From DATKUA01 sp965602675 (GTDB taxonomy: Bacteria > Acidobacteriota > DATKUA01): a stretch of 64,000 bases of DNA. Below the pieces are notes generated by a model, which saw only the letters and a list, made by a program, of their open reading frames with translations, had not been told where the DNA came from and made no database searches. The first letter of the stretch is position 1. Each line of letters starts with the position of its first letter. The position numbers and the translations under genes were made by a program. Of the stretch, positions 1 through 8,788 are shown one piece after another. The DNA lies in contig CBFCZO010000008.1 of NCBI GenBank assembly GCA_965602675.1, positions 7,342-71,341 on the forward strand, read 5' to 3'.

Positions 1-555
1 ACCGGCGTTACGACGATGCTGATGGACGAGGGGCTGGATACCGGGCCGATCCTGTTGCAGCAGGAAGCCGGGATCGAAGCGGAGGAAACCGCCGGGTTTC
101 TCGCACGCAGGCTGGCCGATGCGGGTGCACAGCTCCTGACCAGTACGCTGATCGAATACGCCGAGGGCAGGATCGAGCCAAAACAACAGGACCATTCTCT
201 GGCCACCAAGGCCCCGATGCTAAAGAAAAAGCACGGCTTGGTTGACTGGAACAAGAACGCCGCGGAGATCTTCAACCGCTGGCGGGGGTTGGATCCCTGG
301 CCCGGGATTCACTCCTTCTTTCGTGGCGAAACGATCAAGCTGGTTCAGATAACTCAGGCAGCGGGCAAAAGCTTTGATAGCGAGCCGGGGACACTGGTAC
401 GGGAGGAGAACAGGCTATACACGGCCTGCGGCGGAGGTTCAGCCGTCGAGATGCTGCTCATGCAGATGCCCGGCAAGCGGCCCGTCAGCGCAAGCGATTT
501 CGCCAACGGCTATCGTCCGGGCGAAGGAGAGCTTCTGGGAAACATCGAAGCCTGA
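1..555 (+). CDS. fmt: methionyl-tRNA formyltransferase, C-terminal part (cut by window edge)
   Basis: This enzyme formylates Met-tRNAi using 10-formyl-THF before translation initiation. The reading frame is open from base 1 and enters in the conserved stretch TGVTTMLMDEGLDTGPIL, which in Fmt follows the catalytic core, so roughly the N-terminal 40% lies outside the window. The rest covers the end of the Rossmann domain and the C-terminal tRNA-binding OB-like domain (KKHGLVDWNKNAAEIFNRWRG, then a weak beta domain). The internal ATG at 16 is not a start. Downstream the ABC operon runs convergently. Confidence 0.93.
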   Translation, partial: TGVTTMLMDEGLDTGPILLQQEAGIEAEETAGFLARRLADAGAQLLTSTLIEYAEGRIEPKQQDHSLATKAPMLKKKHGLVDWNKNAAEIFNRWRGLDPWPGIHSFFRGETIKLVQITQAAGKSFDSEPGTLVREENRLYTACGGGSAVEMLLMQMPGKRPVSASDFANGYRPGEGELLGNIEA

Positions 556-580
556 CAACGCTCTGATTCCCGCTACACAG

Positions 581-599
581 TTCCGCCCGCCCGGCGGAA
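581..599. terminator. short GC hairpin between convergent fmt and ABC permease genes
   Basis: A perfect inverted repeat TTCCGCC-CGCCC-GGCGGAA sits just after the fmt stop and touches the stop of the minus-strand permease. No U-tract follows on either strand, so it may be a weak bidirectional terminator or an mRNA 3' end stabiliser. Confidence 0.35.
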
Positions 600-2099
600 T
601 TACCTCACGTCGTAGCGTATGAATGCGACGAAAGCCGCTGCGACGAAGACTACTGAAAGCAGTACCATAACGGCCAGATCGACCAGGGAGTTGGCAATGG
701 ACACATCGAGTGACTCTTGGCTGAACGATGTGGTATCGATGTACTGGTCCGATACGTCGATCGGCTGCCCGCTGCCGAAGCCCTGATTCAGGTACTCGGG
801 GTGCTGCTTGATTAAGCCCGTCGCGTTCTTCGAAAAGGTCGCAACGGTTCCCCTCACGTGCTCCTGGAACACATCGTCCGACGAAAAGACTCCGCTCTTT
901 GCCAGCCTCTGGATGCTGAACGTGAGCGCAGCAGCGGGCGAAGTGTATCTGCTGATGCTGGCCGCAAGCTGGGTCTGGACATTCTGCTTCATGTTCATCT
1001 CCGCGACTTTCTTCATCCCTTCCTGTTGGACCTTTTGGGTGAACTCCTGATACTGGTCAGCAAGCCAACTTTGGAATTCTGCGGAAGCCTGATCTCTCTG
1101 CTGTTCCCAAGCCCGCATTCTTTCGCGGTACTCATCGGTTACGACCACGGGCGTTTTCGGCCTGCTGGCGATCAACTGCTGCTGCAACTCCTGGACTTTG
1201 TTCCGGAGTTTCTTCATCAACTCCCCTGTGTTGGGTCCTATACTCCGCGCAAAATCCTTCTTCACTTCTTCCAGTGCCGGCACCTCGTGGAACCACTGGG
1301 CCACCAGGACCGCCCCTCTTGGAACGATGCTGATGAAGAAGACCCAGAGCATCAGCAGAACGAGGAAAGAAACGCTCGAGCGTTTTGTGAGCGCGGAGAC
1401 CATCATTCCCAGGCTGTAAAAGACTAGCAAGTAGAGTATGAAAGCGAGGAAGATGAGCCCCAGCCTAATCCAGTCCTCGCCGCTGAGCTGCACCGCGGGG
1501 AAGAAAAACTCCAGGATCAGCATACCCATGATCAAGGGGATCATAAAGGGGATGATCAGCAGGACGAAGTTGCCTATCAGCTTGCCGATGATGAAGGAAC
1601 TCCTTTTCATCGGGTTGGAGAAATTCAGCTTCAGCGTGCCCAGCTCTTTCTCTCCGCTGATCGCATCGAAGGTAAAGAGAATGGCGAAGAGGCTGAGGAT
1701 GATCTTGACGATGAAATCGAGGTCGAGCAGGCCGAAGACGGCGAGTATCGGCGTAGAGTTGTACTTGCTGACATCGAAGCTGGCGCCGGCGATAGTATTT
1801 ACATTCCCCCGCCTGGCGGCATCGCCCTCCACGCCGTTAACGAGCACTGAAAGGACGCTCGGGACGCGATAAACATACTGCCCTTTTTGGAGAAAGTCCT
1901 GCTGGTAGTTGAAAACATTCTTGAGCCTTTCCTTCTCCGCAGCCGTCTGCTGCCGGGCTTCATCGACCAACTGGGTGTAGGTAACGGCTCCTGTCATAAG
2001 GGCAGAGAGAATCAGCACCGTGCAGACGACATACGTGATAACCACTTTTGGTGTGCTGATGTTAGCCCTGATTTCTTTTCTTACGACATCCCAAATCAT
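600..2099 (-). CDS. ABC-2 type transporter permease, type A copy 2
   Basis: Membrane subunit of an ABC exporter. It has one N-terminal TM helix, a large extracytoplasmic loop, then a cluster of TM helices starting at the conserved ISGEKELGTLKL loop, a second long soluble coiled-coil-like insert (QELQQQLIASRP region) and a final TM helix ending in FVAFIRYDVR. That layout fits the ABC2_membrane_2-like family. I chose ATG 2099 because GAGGGTGG lies just upstream; a GTG at 2120 is possible. It is the last gene of the operon and is clearly paralogous to the permease at 3624-5078 (shared KVVITY, AISGEKE and GVEGDAARRG segments). The substrate is unknown. Confidence 0.85.
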   Translation of the reverse strand: MIWDVVRKEIRANISTPKVVITYVVCTVLILSALMTGAVTYTQLVDEARQQTAAEKERLKNVFNYQQDFLQKGQYVYRVPSVLSVLVNGVEGDAARRGNVNTIAGASFDVSKYNSTPILAVFGLLDLDFIVKIILSLFAILFTFDAISGEKELGTLKLNFSNPMKRSSFIIGKLIGNFVLLIIPFMIPLIMGMLILEFFFPAVQLSGEDWIRLGLIFLAFILYLLVFYSLGMMVSALTKRSSVSFLVLLMLWVFFISIVPRGAVLVAQWFHEVPALEEVKKDFARSIGPNTGELMKKLRNKVQELQQQLIASRPKTPVVVTDEYRERMRAWEQQRDQASAEFQSWLADQYQEFTQKVQQEGMKKVAEMNMKQNVQTQLAASISRYTSPAAALTFSIQRLAKSGVFSSDDVFQEHVRGTVATFSKNATGLIKQHPEYLNQGFGSGQPIDVSDQYIDTTSFSQESLDVSIANSLVDLAVMVLLSVVFVAAAFVAFIRYDVR

Positions 2100-2123
2100 T
2101 GCACCACCCTCTTTCGACACCCG

Positions 2124-3545
2124 TCAACGGACGTCATAGCGTAGAAAGGCGACGAACGACGCCGCGAAGAAGACTAAAGCCAATAGTATCAGCAGGCCAA
2201 TATCCCAGATCGAGCGGGAGATGGTCGTAGCGAAATCCTCTTCCTTGAACAGGAAATGGATCCTGCTTTGCTGGACCTCCAATTCCTTATCGCCCATGAA
2301 GCTCTCAAAGAACTTTTGCGGATCGGAATCGTCAATATTCTTCATCTCTTCGAAAACGTAATTCCTGAATTGCTGCTGGAAATCGCGTAGTTGGTCGATG
2401 TACTCGGTCTGGCGGGCCCAGCCGCTGCCTGCGAGGTTTTGAACCGCGAAGCTCATCGCCGAAGTCGGCGAGAGGCTGCGGGCTATCGACTCGGCCAGCA
2501 CGATCTGCGCCGCCTGCTGCTGCTCATATTGCAGGTCATACTTGTCCAGAACCTGTGACTGAAATGCCGAGAGCTTCTCGAAGATGGACGTGATCATTTC
2601 CGCAAGCTCGCCGCTTCGAGCCGCATCCGCGAATCTCGATTGGTCGTTGAACTCCTCCATCACTTCGCCGCGTTGCTGCGCGATCTCCTTCATGGCCTTC
2701 GTCTGGAGGCTGGTGTAAGACTCATACGGCTTGAGCCGCTCCGCAGCCACAAGGCTCAACTTGGGGATAATCGTGACGAACAGCACCCAGATCATCAGCA
2801 GCACGATGAAGCTCGTGGCAGAGCGCTGGCAGAGAGAGCTGACGAAGAGCCCGGCGGCAAAGAACACTCCGAGATAGACAACGTAGATGCCGACAATCAC
2901 CAGAAGTCGCAGCCAGGTATCGGCATTGAAGGCGCCCAGCACACCCGGATAGAACGCCGTCATGAACGCCAGGCCGATTATCATCGGCAGGATGAAGGCG
3001 ATCAGGATCACCGAATAGCCGCCAATAATCTTGCCGAGCAGGATCTTGTAGCGCGGCACTTCGTTGGCAAGCGCCTGCTTGAGCGTACCCAGCTCCTTCT
3101 CCCCGCTGATGGAGTCGTAGGTGAGCAGTATAACAAATAGGCTCAGCACGATTTTAACGACGAAGGTGATGTCGACGTTGCCGAAAACGGCGAGGATGGG
3201 AGAGACCAGATTACGGCTCTCGTCGAGGTCGGTGTCGATGTCCAGGTTAATTTCCGCCTGCCGCCCCAGGCTGTCGTCGATGCCCGTGTCGACGATGGTC
3301 AGCACGTAGGGGACCTTTGCCTCGAACAGCCCCACGTAACCGGCATTTATCCAGTTGTTCTGGGCTGCCAACACCTCATGATTGGTCCGCAGGTGCTGCT
3401 GGGCGTCGCCGACTTTTTCCGTGTAATTCTTGCTGCCGATGATCAGGCCCGATATCACCAGCAGGATGACTACCACAAAGGTGACCACGAACTTGAGCGT
3501 GCTGACGTTGTCCATGATCTCCTTGCGGATAATGTCCCTCAGCAT
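2124..3545 (-). CDS. ABC-2 type transporter permease, type B copy 2
   Basis: Second permease family of this operon, 473 aa. It starts MLRDIIRKEIMDNVSTLKF, has an N-terminal TM helix, an extracytoplasmic domain, the ISGEKELGTLK motif before the main TM bundle, a long soluble insert rich in Q and E, and a C-terminal TM helix ending FVAFLRYDVR. It is a paralogue of 5100-6551 (shared NYTEK/NYLEQ, NLVSPILAVFG and SPTSAMSFAVQ segments). The gap to the next gene is about 25 nt. It probably pairs with a type A permease to form a heterodimeric pore. Confidence 0.85.
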   Translation of the reverse strand: MLRDIIRKEIMDNVSTLKFVVTFVVVILLVISGLIIGSKNYTEKVGDAQQHLRTNHEVLAAQNNWINAGYVGLFEAKVPYVLTIVDTGIDDSLGRQAEINLDIDTDLDESRNLVSPILAVFGNVDITFVVKIVLSLFVILLTYDSISGEKELGTLKQALANEVPRYKILLGKIIGGYSVILIAFILPMIIGLAFMTAFYPGVLGAFNADTWLRLLVIVGIYVVYLGVFFAAGLFVSSLCQRSATSFIVLLMIWVLFVTIIPKLSLVAAERLKPYESYTSLQTKAMKEIAQQRGEVMEEFNDQSRFADAARSGELAEMITSIFEKLSAFQSQVLDKYDLQYEQQQAAQIVLAESIARSLSPTSAMSFAVQNLAGSGWARQTEYIDQLRDFQQQFRNYVFEEMKNIDDSDPQKFFESFMGDKELEVQQSRIHFLFKEEDFATTISRSIWDIGLLILLALVFFAASFVAFLRYDVR

Positions 3546-3623
3546 TTGCCTTCCACTCCTTTCACACCTCTCAACGTTCCCTGCCGAAATCGGAATCGCC
3601 TGATCCCGCCGTCACAACGTGGC

Positions 3624-5078
3624 TCAGCGAACGTCATAGCGAAGAAAAGCCACGATCGCCACCGCCAGGAAGATTGTGGCGGTCAAAGCCAGTATTGCGA
3701 AATCCCAAATGGAGGCTTCCACCGATTCGCCCAGCGTCTCCGCAACGTAGAATGACCGATCGGGATACACTTCCGACAGATCCAACTTCTCCATCGAGAT
3801 ACCCTGACCACCCATGAGCGAATCGGGCCTATTAAAGTCCCGCGCGTAATCGGTGTAGCTTTTGATATAGTCGTCCACGCTGTCCTTGAACTGCTCATCG
3901 GATGAGTAGACGCCGGTTCTAGCCAGCCTGTCCACGGCGAAATCGAGCGCAGCCACGGGCGATGTGAGGCGGCTTAGAGTTATCGCAAGCTGGTTCTGCC
4001 TCTCCTGCTTCATCTCCTGCTCGCGGCTGATCTGGAGACCCCTTTCCGACATTTCCCGGGCGAATACGTCGTGCGCCTCTTGAATTCCTTGCAGCATCTC
4101 CTGCTGCATCTGCTGCATGTTGCTCAACCCGTCGGGGCTGTTCATTCCCGCCCTGATGAATTCAAACAGCTCCTCCACGCGCTCGCGGACGGAATTCATG
4201 AAAGCCTCCTGGCTGGAGCCGAACTCGCTGAAATATTCCTTCCTGACTTCGTCCAAAGGCGGAACAGGCTCGAGCGTCTGGGCCGTCAGCACCGCCACCC
4301 GGGGAACCACGCTGGTGAAACACACCCACAGCATGAGCAGGATCAGGAACGAGACGACCGGCCTTTTCGTCAGCGCAGAGACCATCATCCCCATGCTGTA
4401 GAAAACCAGGAGGTAAAGCACGAACGCAAGGGTAATCAGCAGGATTCGGATCCAATCGTCACTCGAGAAATCGATCCCGGGAGTAAATTCCACGATCAAG
4501 AGCCCCAGGATCAACGGCAGGACAAACGGAATCAGTAACAGGATGAAATTGCCGATCAGCTTGCCGATGATGAAGGTGCCTCGCTTGAGCGAATTGGCGA
4601 AATTCAGCTTCAGCGTTTCCTGCTCTTTCTCGCCGCTGATGGCATCGAAGGTGAATAGGATCGCGAAGAGGCTGAGAATAACCTTGACGATGAAGCTCAG
4701 GTCGAGCATCCCGAAGATGGCTAGAATCGGCGTGGAATTGAACTTGCTGACATCGAAATTCGAGCCGGTATAGAAGGTTATCCGTCCGCGCCGGGCCGCG
4801 TCGCCCTCCACTCCCGAGACTAGCACCGACAGGACGTCGGGTTCGCGATAGAGGTAAATGCCGTTCACCATGAAATCCATCCGGTAATTGAAGACGTTGC
4901 GGAGCCTGTCTTTCTCCGCAGCCGTTTGCGCAACCGCCTCCTCCTTCAGGCTAAGGTAACTCATTGCTCCGGTGATCAGCGCGGCCAGAATCAAGATCAT
5001 ACATACCGCATATGTGATCACCACCTTGGGGCTGGTCAGGTTGACCCGGATCTCTTTCTTAACTATCTCGAATATCAT
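3624..5078 (-). CDS. ABC-2 type transporter permease, type A copy 1
   Basis: 484 aa, starting MIFEIVKKEIRVNLTSPK. Same architecture as the type A copy at 600-2099: N-terminal TM helix, extracytoplasmic segment with GVEGDAARRG, AISGEKEQETLKLNF before the TM bundle, a soluble insert rich in M, Q and E, and a final TM helix ending AFLRYDVR. The middle inserts differ most between the copies, so the duplication is not recent. It lies 21 nt downstream of the type B gene at 5100-6551. Confidence 0.85.
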   Translation of the reverse strand: MIFEIVKKEIRVNLTSPKVVITYAVCMILILAALITGAMSYLSLKEEAVAQTAAEKDRLRNVFNYRMDFMVNGIYLYREPDVLSVLVSGVEGDAARRGRITFYTGSNFDVSKFNSTPILAIFGMLDLSFIVKVILSLFAILFTFDAISGEKEQETLKLNFANSLKRGTFIIGKLIGNFILLLIPFVLPLILGLLIVEFTPGIDFSSDDWIRILLITLAFVLYLLVFYSMGMMVSALTKRPVVSFLILLMLWVCFTSVVPRVAVLTAQTLEPVPPLDEVRKEYFSEFGSSQEAFMNSVRERVEELFEFIRAGMNSPDGLSNMQQMQQEMLQGIQEAHDVFAREMSERGLQISREQEMKQERQNQLAITLSRLTSPVAALDFAVDRLARTGVYSSDEQFKDSVDDYIKSYTDYARDFNRPDSLMGGQGISMEKLDLSEVYPDRSFYVAETLGESVEASIWDFAILALTATIFLAVAIVAFLRYDVR

Positions 5079-5099
5079 CTCATCCCCTGCACAAACGGC

Positions 5100-6551
5100 T
5101 CAGCGAACGTCATAACGGATGAATGCGACGAAGGACGCGGCGAAGAAGACTATCGACATCAGGGCCAAAACGGCCATATCGATCATCGCCCGGGAGAACA
5201 CGGTGCCCAATGTCTCCTCGCGGAACTCGAAGCTTACTCTGCCAATGTCGACATCGAGCTTCTGCTTATCCATCATGTCCCACATGCTCTGGTATTCCAC
5301 CGCCTCCGCTTTCTCGAAAACATAGTTCATGAAATCGATGCGGAATTTCCTCAACTGGTCGATGTACTCACGTTGCCTCGCCCATCCCGATCCGGCAAGG
5401 CTCTGCACGGCGAAGCTCATGGCGGAAGTCGGCGAGAGAAATCTTGCCATCGACTCCGCCAGCTCGATTTGTGACCGCTGTTGCCGATCGTATTGGCGAT
5501 CGTAGTAGTCCATCACTTCGCGCTGCACGTCGCCGAGTTGGCGCCAGAATTCGGTCATCATTTCCGAAATCTCGGTCGTGGGCTCCTGCTCCTCGCCGCC
5601 GCCCATGAAGGCCTGCATCATGCTGCTGTTGCGGATCTGGATGAACTTCGGCAAAAACTCGTCCATCACCGCGGCACGCTTCTCGGAGACTTCCTTGTAG
5701 GCCTTGGTCTGCAAGGCGGTGTACGATTCGTACGGCTTGATGCGCTCGGAGGTGGCTAAGCTGATGCGGGGAATGATCGTGACGAAAAGCACCCAGATGA
5801 CAAGCAGCACGACGAAGGAAGTCGAGGAGCGATGGCTGAGAGAAGAGACAAAAATCCCGAGCGAGAAAAACACCGCCAGGTAAAGCAGGTAGGCGGCGAT
5901 GATGATCAGCAGGCGCCACCAAGCATCGGGTGTGAAGTCAGCCAGAACCTCATTGTAGAAACCCATCATGAAGGCCAGGCCGATGAGCAATGGCAACAGA
6001 AAGGAGAAGGCGATCACGGTGAAGCCACCCAGAATCTTGCCCAGGAGAATTTTGTAACGGGGGATATTATTCGCCAAGGCTAGCTTGAGCGTGCCTCTTT
6101 CCTTTTCCCCGCTGAGAGCATCGTAGGTAAGCAGAATGACGAAGAGCGAGAGGATTATTTTTACCACGAATGTCAGGTCGACCTCACCGAAGACGGCAAG
6201 GATGGGCGAAACAAGGTTACGGCTTTCATCCAGCCGCGCATCGTCCAGGGTGTCGACGTAGGCGAGCCTGCCCAGGCTGTTGTCGATGCCGTTATCAACG
6301 GTGGTCAGCACAAAAGGCTTCTTAGATTCGATAACGCCGGCCCAGCCTGCGTTGAGCCAGTCGAACTGGCTCTCGAGCATCTTCTGGTTGAGCTGCCGTT
6401 GCCTATTTATTTCGCCTCGCTGTTCGAGATAATTCTTGCTACCCAGCACCAGGCCGGAGATCACCAGGACAACGACCACCAGGAATGTAAGAGCGAACTT
6501 GAGCGTGCTGACGCTGTCCCGTATCTCCTTGAGAATTACGGTCCGCAGCAT
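5100..6551 (-). CDS. ABC-2 type transporter permease, type B copy 1
   Basis: 483 aa, starting MLRTVILKEIRDSVSTLKF. It is the first permease after the ATPase, with 35 nt between them. N-terminal TM, extracytoplasmic domain with NLVSPILAVFGEVDLTFVVK, LSGEKERGTLKLALAN before the TM bundle, a helical soluble insert, and a last TM helix ending AFIRYDVR. The closest relative in the window is 2124-3545. It is expected in the cytoplasmic membrane as one half of a permease pair with a type A protein. Confidence 0.85.
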   Translation of the reverse strand: MLRTVILKEIRDSVSTLKFALTFLVVVVLVISGLVLGSKNYLEQRGEINRQRQLNQKMLESQFDWLNAGWAGVIESKKPFVLTTVDNGIDNSLGRLAYVDTLDDARLDESRNLVSPILAVFGEVDLTFVVKIILSLFVILLTYDALSGEKERGTLKLALANNIPRYKILLGKILGGFTVIAFSFLLPLLIGLAFMMGFYNEVLADFTPDAWWRLLIIIAAYLLYLAVFFSLGIFVSSLSHRSSTSFVVLLVIWVLFVTIIPRISLATSERIKPYESYTALQTKAYKEVSEKRAAVMDEFLPKFIQIRNSSMMQAFMGGGEEQEPTTEISEMMTEFWRQLGDVQREVMDYYDRQYDRQQRSQIELAESMARFLSPTSAMSFAVQSLAGSGWARQREYIDQLRKFRIDFMNYVFEKAEAVEYQSMWDMMDKQKLDVDIGRVSFEFREETLGTVFSRAMIDMAVLALMSIVFFAASFVAFIRYDVR

Positions 6552-6586
6552 ATTTTGCCTCCTGCAACCACCCGGAAAACAAGCCG

Positions 6587-7294
6587 TCAGGTGCGCATGT
6601 AGTCAAGGTAGAGGGCCTCGAGATCCTCGTGCTCGAGTTCTTCGGCGGTTCGCGTCATCACCAGGTTGCCCTTTTTCATGATGGCGACGCGATCAGCGAG
6701 GCCCTTGCTGCGGAAGATGTCGTGAGTGCTCATGAAGATGCATCTTCCCTCTTCGCGCAACTCTTTGAGTAGGTGGACGAATTCATCGGCGGCCTTAGGA
6801 TCGAGGCCGGATGTCGGCTCGTCGAGGATGACGACCGGGCTGTCCTTTAAGATCGCAATCGCGATACCTGTCTTCTGCCGCATGCCCTTGCTGAAGGTTT
6901 TGAGTTTACGCTCGAAAGCCTCCTCCTCAAGACCGACGCGCCTCAACGCGTTGTAATACTCCTCCCGCGAAAGGTTGCGCTTGCCTCCGAGGCGGGCGAA
7001 ATAATCGAGGTTCTGCCGCGCGGAGAAGTTGGGGTAGAGCATCACGTTCTCGCTGACGAAGCTGACGTGGCGCTTCGCTTGCAGCGGGTCTTTTGTGACG
7101 TCGATATTGTTTATTCGGGCGGTGCCTTCAGAAGGCTCGATGAAGTTGAGCAGAAGGTTGATCGCAGTTGTTTTGCCGGCGCCGTTCGCACCGAGCAGGC
7201 AGAAAATCTCGCCACCTTCCACCTTGAGATTAAGGTGATCCAGCCCAAGCACTCCGTCCTCGTAGCGCTTGGTCAGGTCGATCGTCTCAAGCAC
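6587..7294 (-). CDS. ABC transporter ATP-binding protein
   Basis: ATPase that drives the four permeases encoded downstream. Walker A GANGAGKT at about residues 35-42, ABC signature in the variant form FSKGMRQK near 138, Walker B VVILDEPTSGLD near 157, and a switch His in MSTHD. At 235 aa it is a single compact nucleotide-binding domain and presumably works as a homodimer. The start is GTG at 7294 with a strong GGAGGAG ribosome site upstream. The closest functional classes are NatA/CcmA-like exporters; the substrate cannot be inferred. Confidence 0.92.
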   Translation of the reverse strand: MLETIDLTKRYEDGVLGLDHLNLKVEGGEIFCLLGANGAGKTTAINLLLNFIEPSEGTARINNIDVTKDPLQAKRHVSFVSENVMLYPNFSARQNLDYFARLGGKRNLSREEYYNALRRVGLEEEAFERKLKTFSKGMRQKTGIAIAILKDSPVVILDEPTSGLDPKAADEFVHLLKELREEGRCIFMSTHDIFRSKGLADRVAIMKKGNLVMTRTAEELEHEDLEALYLDYMRT

Positions 7295-7681
7295 TTTGTC
7301 TCTCCTCCGCTATAGTTATCTCAAGGCGACATTTCTTTATTATTTATACACATTCATAACGAGTTGCACCACTTATAAGTTCCATCGCACTTCGTGTAAT
7401 CCTCATGACTGACAATTCCATGCAAAACGCCGATAGTTGAGAAAGGCAAACTCCATGTGTACAAATTCGGGGAAGCAACCGGAGATAGCCTGTAAACCCT
7501 TTGGGTCGATCCTGAGTCTAATATTATAAAGGGGCAGATGTGTCTTCGGGGCTCAGGATACTTGGCTGCTCGTGCATGAAAGGATACCACAACCGCCCGC
7601 CAGGTATAAAAGACCAGATGGAGTTTGAGGTTGGCAACTCAACCGCTTAGAACAGAACATCGGGAGAACGGAGAGTCGCCT
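7295..7681. other. non-coding divergent spacer
   Basis: About 390 bases between the minus-strand ABC operon and a plus-strand small gene. The first 100 bases are AT-rich, with TATAAATAAT read on the minus strand near 7335-7350, a plausible -10 region for the ABC operon. No tRNA or convincing coding sequence was seen; the open frames here have atypical composition. Confidence 0.4.
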
Positions 7682-8002
7682 ATGCTTTATGCCATCGACT
7701 ATTGCTTCGTCGACGGCACCGTCAGCATCAAGCTCGCTACCTTCTTCTATGACGGTAAGGAGATCTGGTACGAGATTTGTTATGACGGACCGCAAATCTC
7801 TTCGCCTCACTTCGTTCACGAAGATCTTCGGAAGCAGATGCACAGTATTATCCGCTTGCCGATAATGCGCTCTGAGCTTCGCGCCAGAACGATGCCCTTG
7901 TATTTCAAGAATCTGGAGCCAAACTCGATGGACCACTTCTGTAATATCAGGCACGACTCCACCTATTATCGCTTTTCCTCGATCCGTAGAATCTCCAGCT
8001 GA
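7682..8002 (+). CDS. hypothetical protein, 106 aa
   Basis: Not a family I recognise. The start MLYAIDYC at 7682 is preceded by GGAGAG at suitable spacing; an in-frame upstream start at 7625 gives an atypical N-terminus. The sequence is soluble, has no signal peptide or TM helix, and begins with alternating beta-like segments (GTVSIKLATFFYDGKEIWYEICYDG) followed by a mixed region with many H, R and F residues. It stands alone between the divergent ABC operon and the ferredoxin gene. Confidence 0.55.
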   Translation: MLYAIDYCFVDGTVSIKLATFFYDGKEIWYEICYDGPQISSPHFVHEDLRKQMHSIIRLPIMRSELRARTMPLYFKNLEPNSMDHFCNIRHDSTYYRFSSIRRISS

Positions 8003-8145
8003 GATACCCTCGGCACTGGGATTACTCCCGGAGCGCCGTCAACTTCTATTGACCAAAATCAAAACGTCGACTACTTTTAAAGTATCAGAGTGGTAATTAT
8101 TTATCCTAAGCGCCTAACGATTATAAAAAGACGATCGAAAAACCG

Positions 8146-8658
8146 ATGAAAAAATCCCGCACATCGCCCGAGCGTGCAAGAGTTGCAGAGAGCGACAACG
8201 CCCTCCTGCTTCACCCTCCCGGAGCCGTCGACATTGCAACTTTCATGCAGAAATGCACCGGAGCCGGCAGTTGTGTCGAAGCCTGCCCTTACGGCAGCAT
8301 CTCGTTCATGTCGCTGGGGAACAAAAATAAAATCCCCGTGATAAATCCGGCTGTGTCTCCCTGCTATCTCTGCGAGCCGGCACCCTGCTCAGCCGCGTGC
8401 GAGTCGGGTGCACTGGCACAGATCGACATCCGCCGGGTTCGCATGGGGACGGCTAATATCAATCCCTACTTATGCTTGAGGTTCATTGGTCAGGATTGCA
8501 CGGTCTGTTACAACTCATGCCCGCTGAAGGATGAAGCCATCCTGTGGGAAGATGAGATCGAAGCCCCGTTGATAAACATGGAAAGATGCACGGGCTGCGG
8601 GGTCTGTCTTTTCAAGTGCCCTGGGCCGGCGGGGCCGATTACCATCACAATCGACTGA
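8146..8658 (+). CDS. multi-cluster 4Fe-4S ferredoxin, NapG/MauM-like
   Basis: 170 aa electron carrier with Cys motifs for about four [4Fe-4S] clusters. The order is CTGAGSCVEACP (about 42-53), CYLCEPAPCSAAC (about 76-88), CLRFIGQDCTVCYNSCP (about 110-126) and CTGCGVCLFKCPGP (about 148-161). This order resembles NapG/NapH-associated and MauM ferredoxins, but there is no Tat signal or N-terminal membrane anchor, so it is probably cytoplasmic. The partner is unknown: smc follows in the same direction but is unlikely to be functionally linked. Confidence 0.85.
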   Translation: MKKSRTSPERARVAESDNALLLHPPGAVDIATFMQKCTGAGSCVEACPYGSISFMSLGNKNKIPVINPAVSPCYLCEPAPCSAACESGALAQIDIRRVRMGTANINPYLCLRFIGQDCTVCYNSCPLKDEAILWEDEIEAPLINMERCTGCGVCLFKCPGPAGPITITID

Positions 8659-8730
8659 ATTACTCGCTTTTCACCCTCCCTTTCGCAATCCGTTGCGATC
8701 TCCATATCTTCAACTCTCAGCTTTTATAAA

Positions 8731-8744
8731 CACAAGGTTTTGTG
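8731..8744. repeat. short inverted repeat upstream of smc
   Basis: CACAA-GGTT-TTGTG lies 45 bases before the smc start codon, in the likely promoter region. It could be an operator half-site pair or chance. Confidence 0.25.
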
Positions 8745-8788
8745 CTAAACTCCGCGTTAACTTTAGGCTGGATTCTATCGGCTGAACC

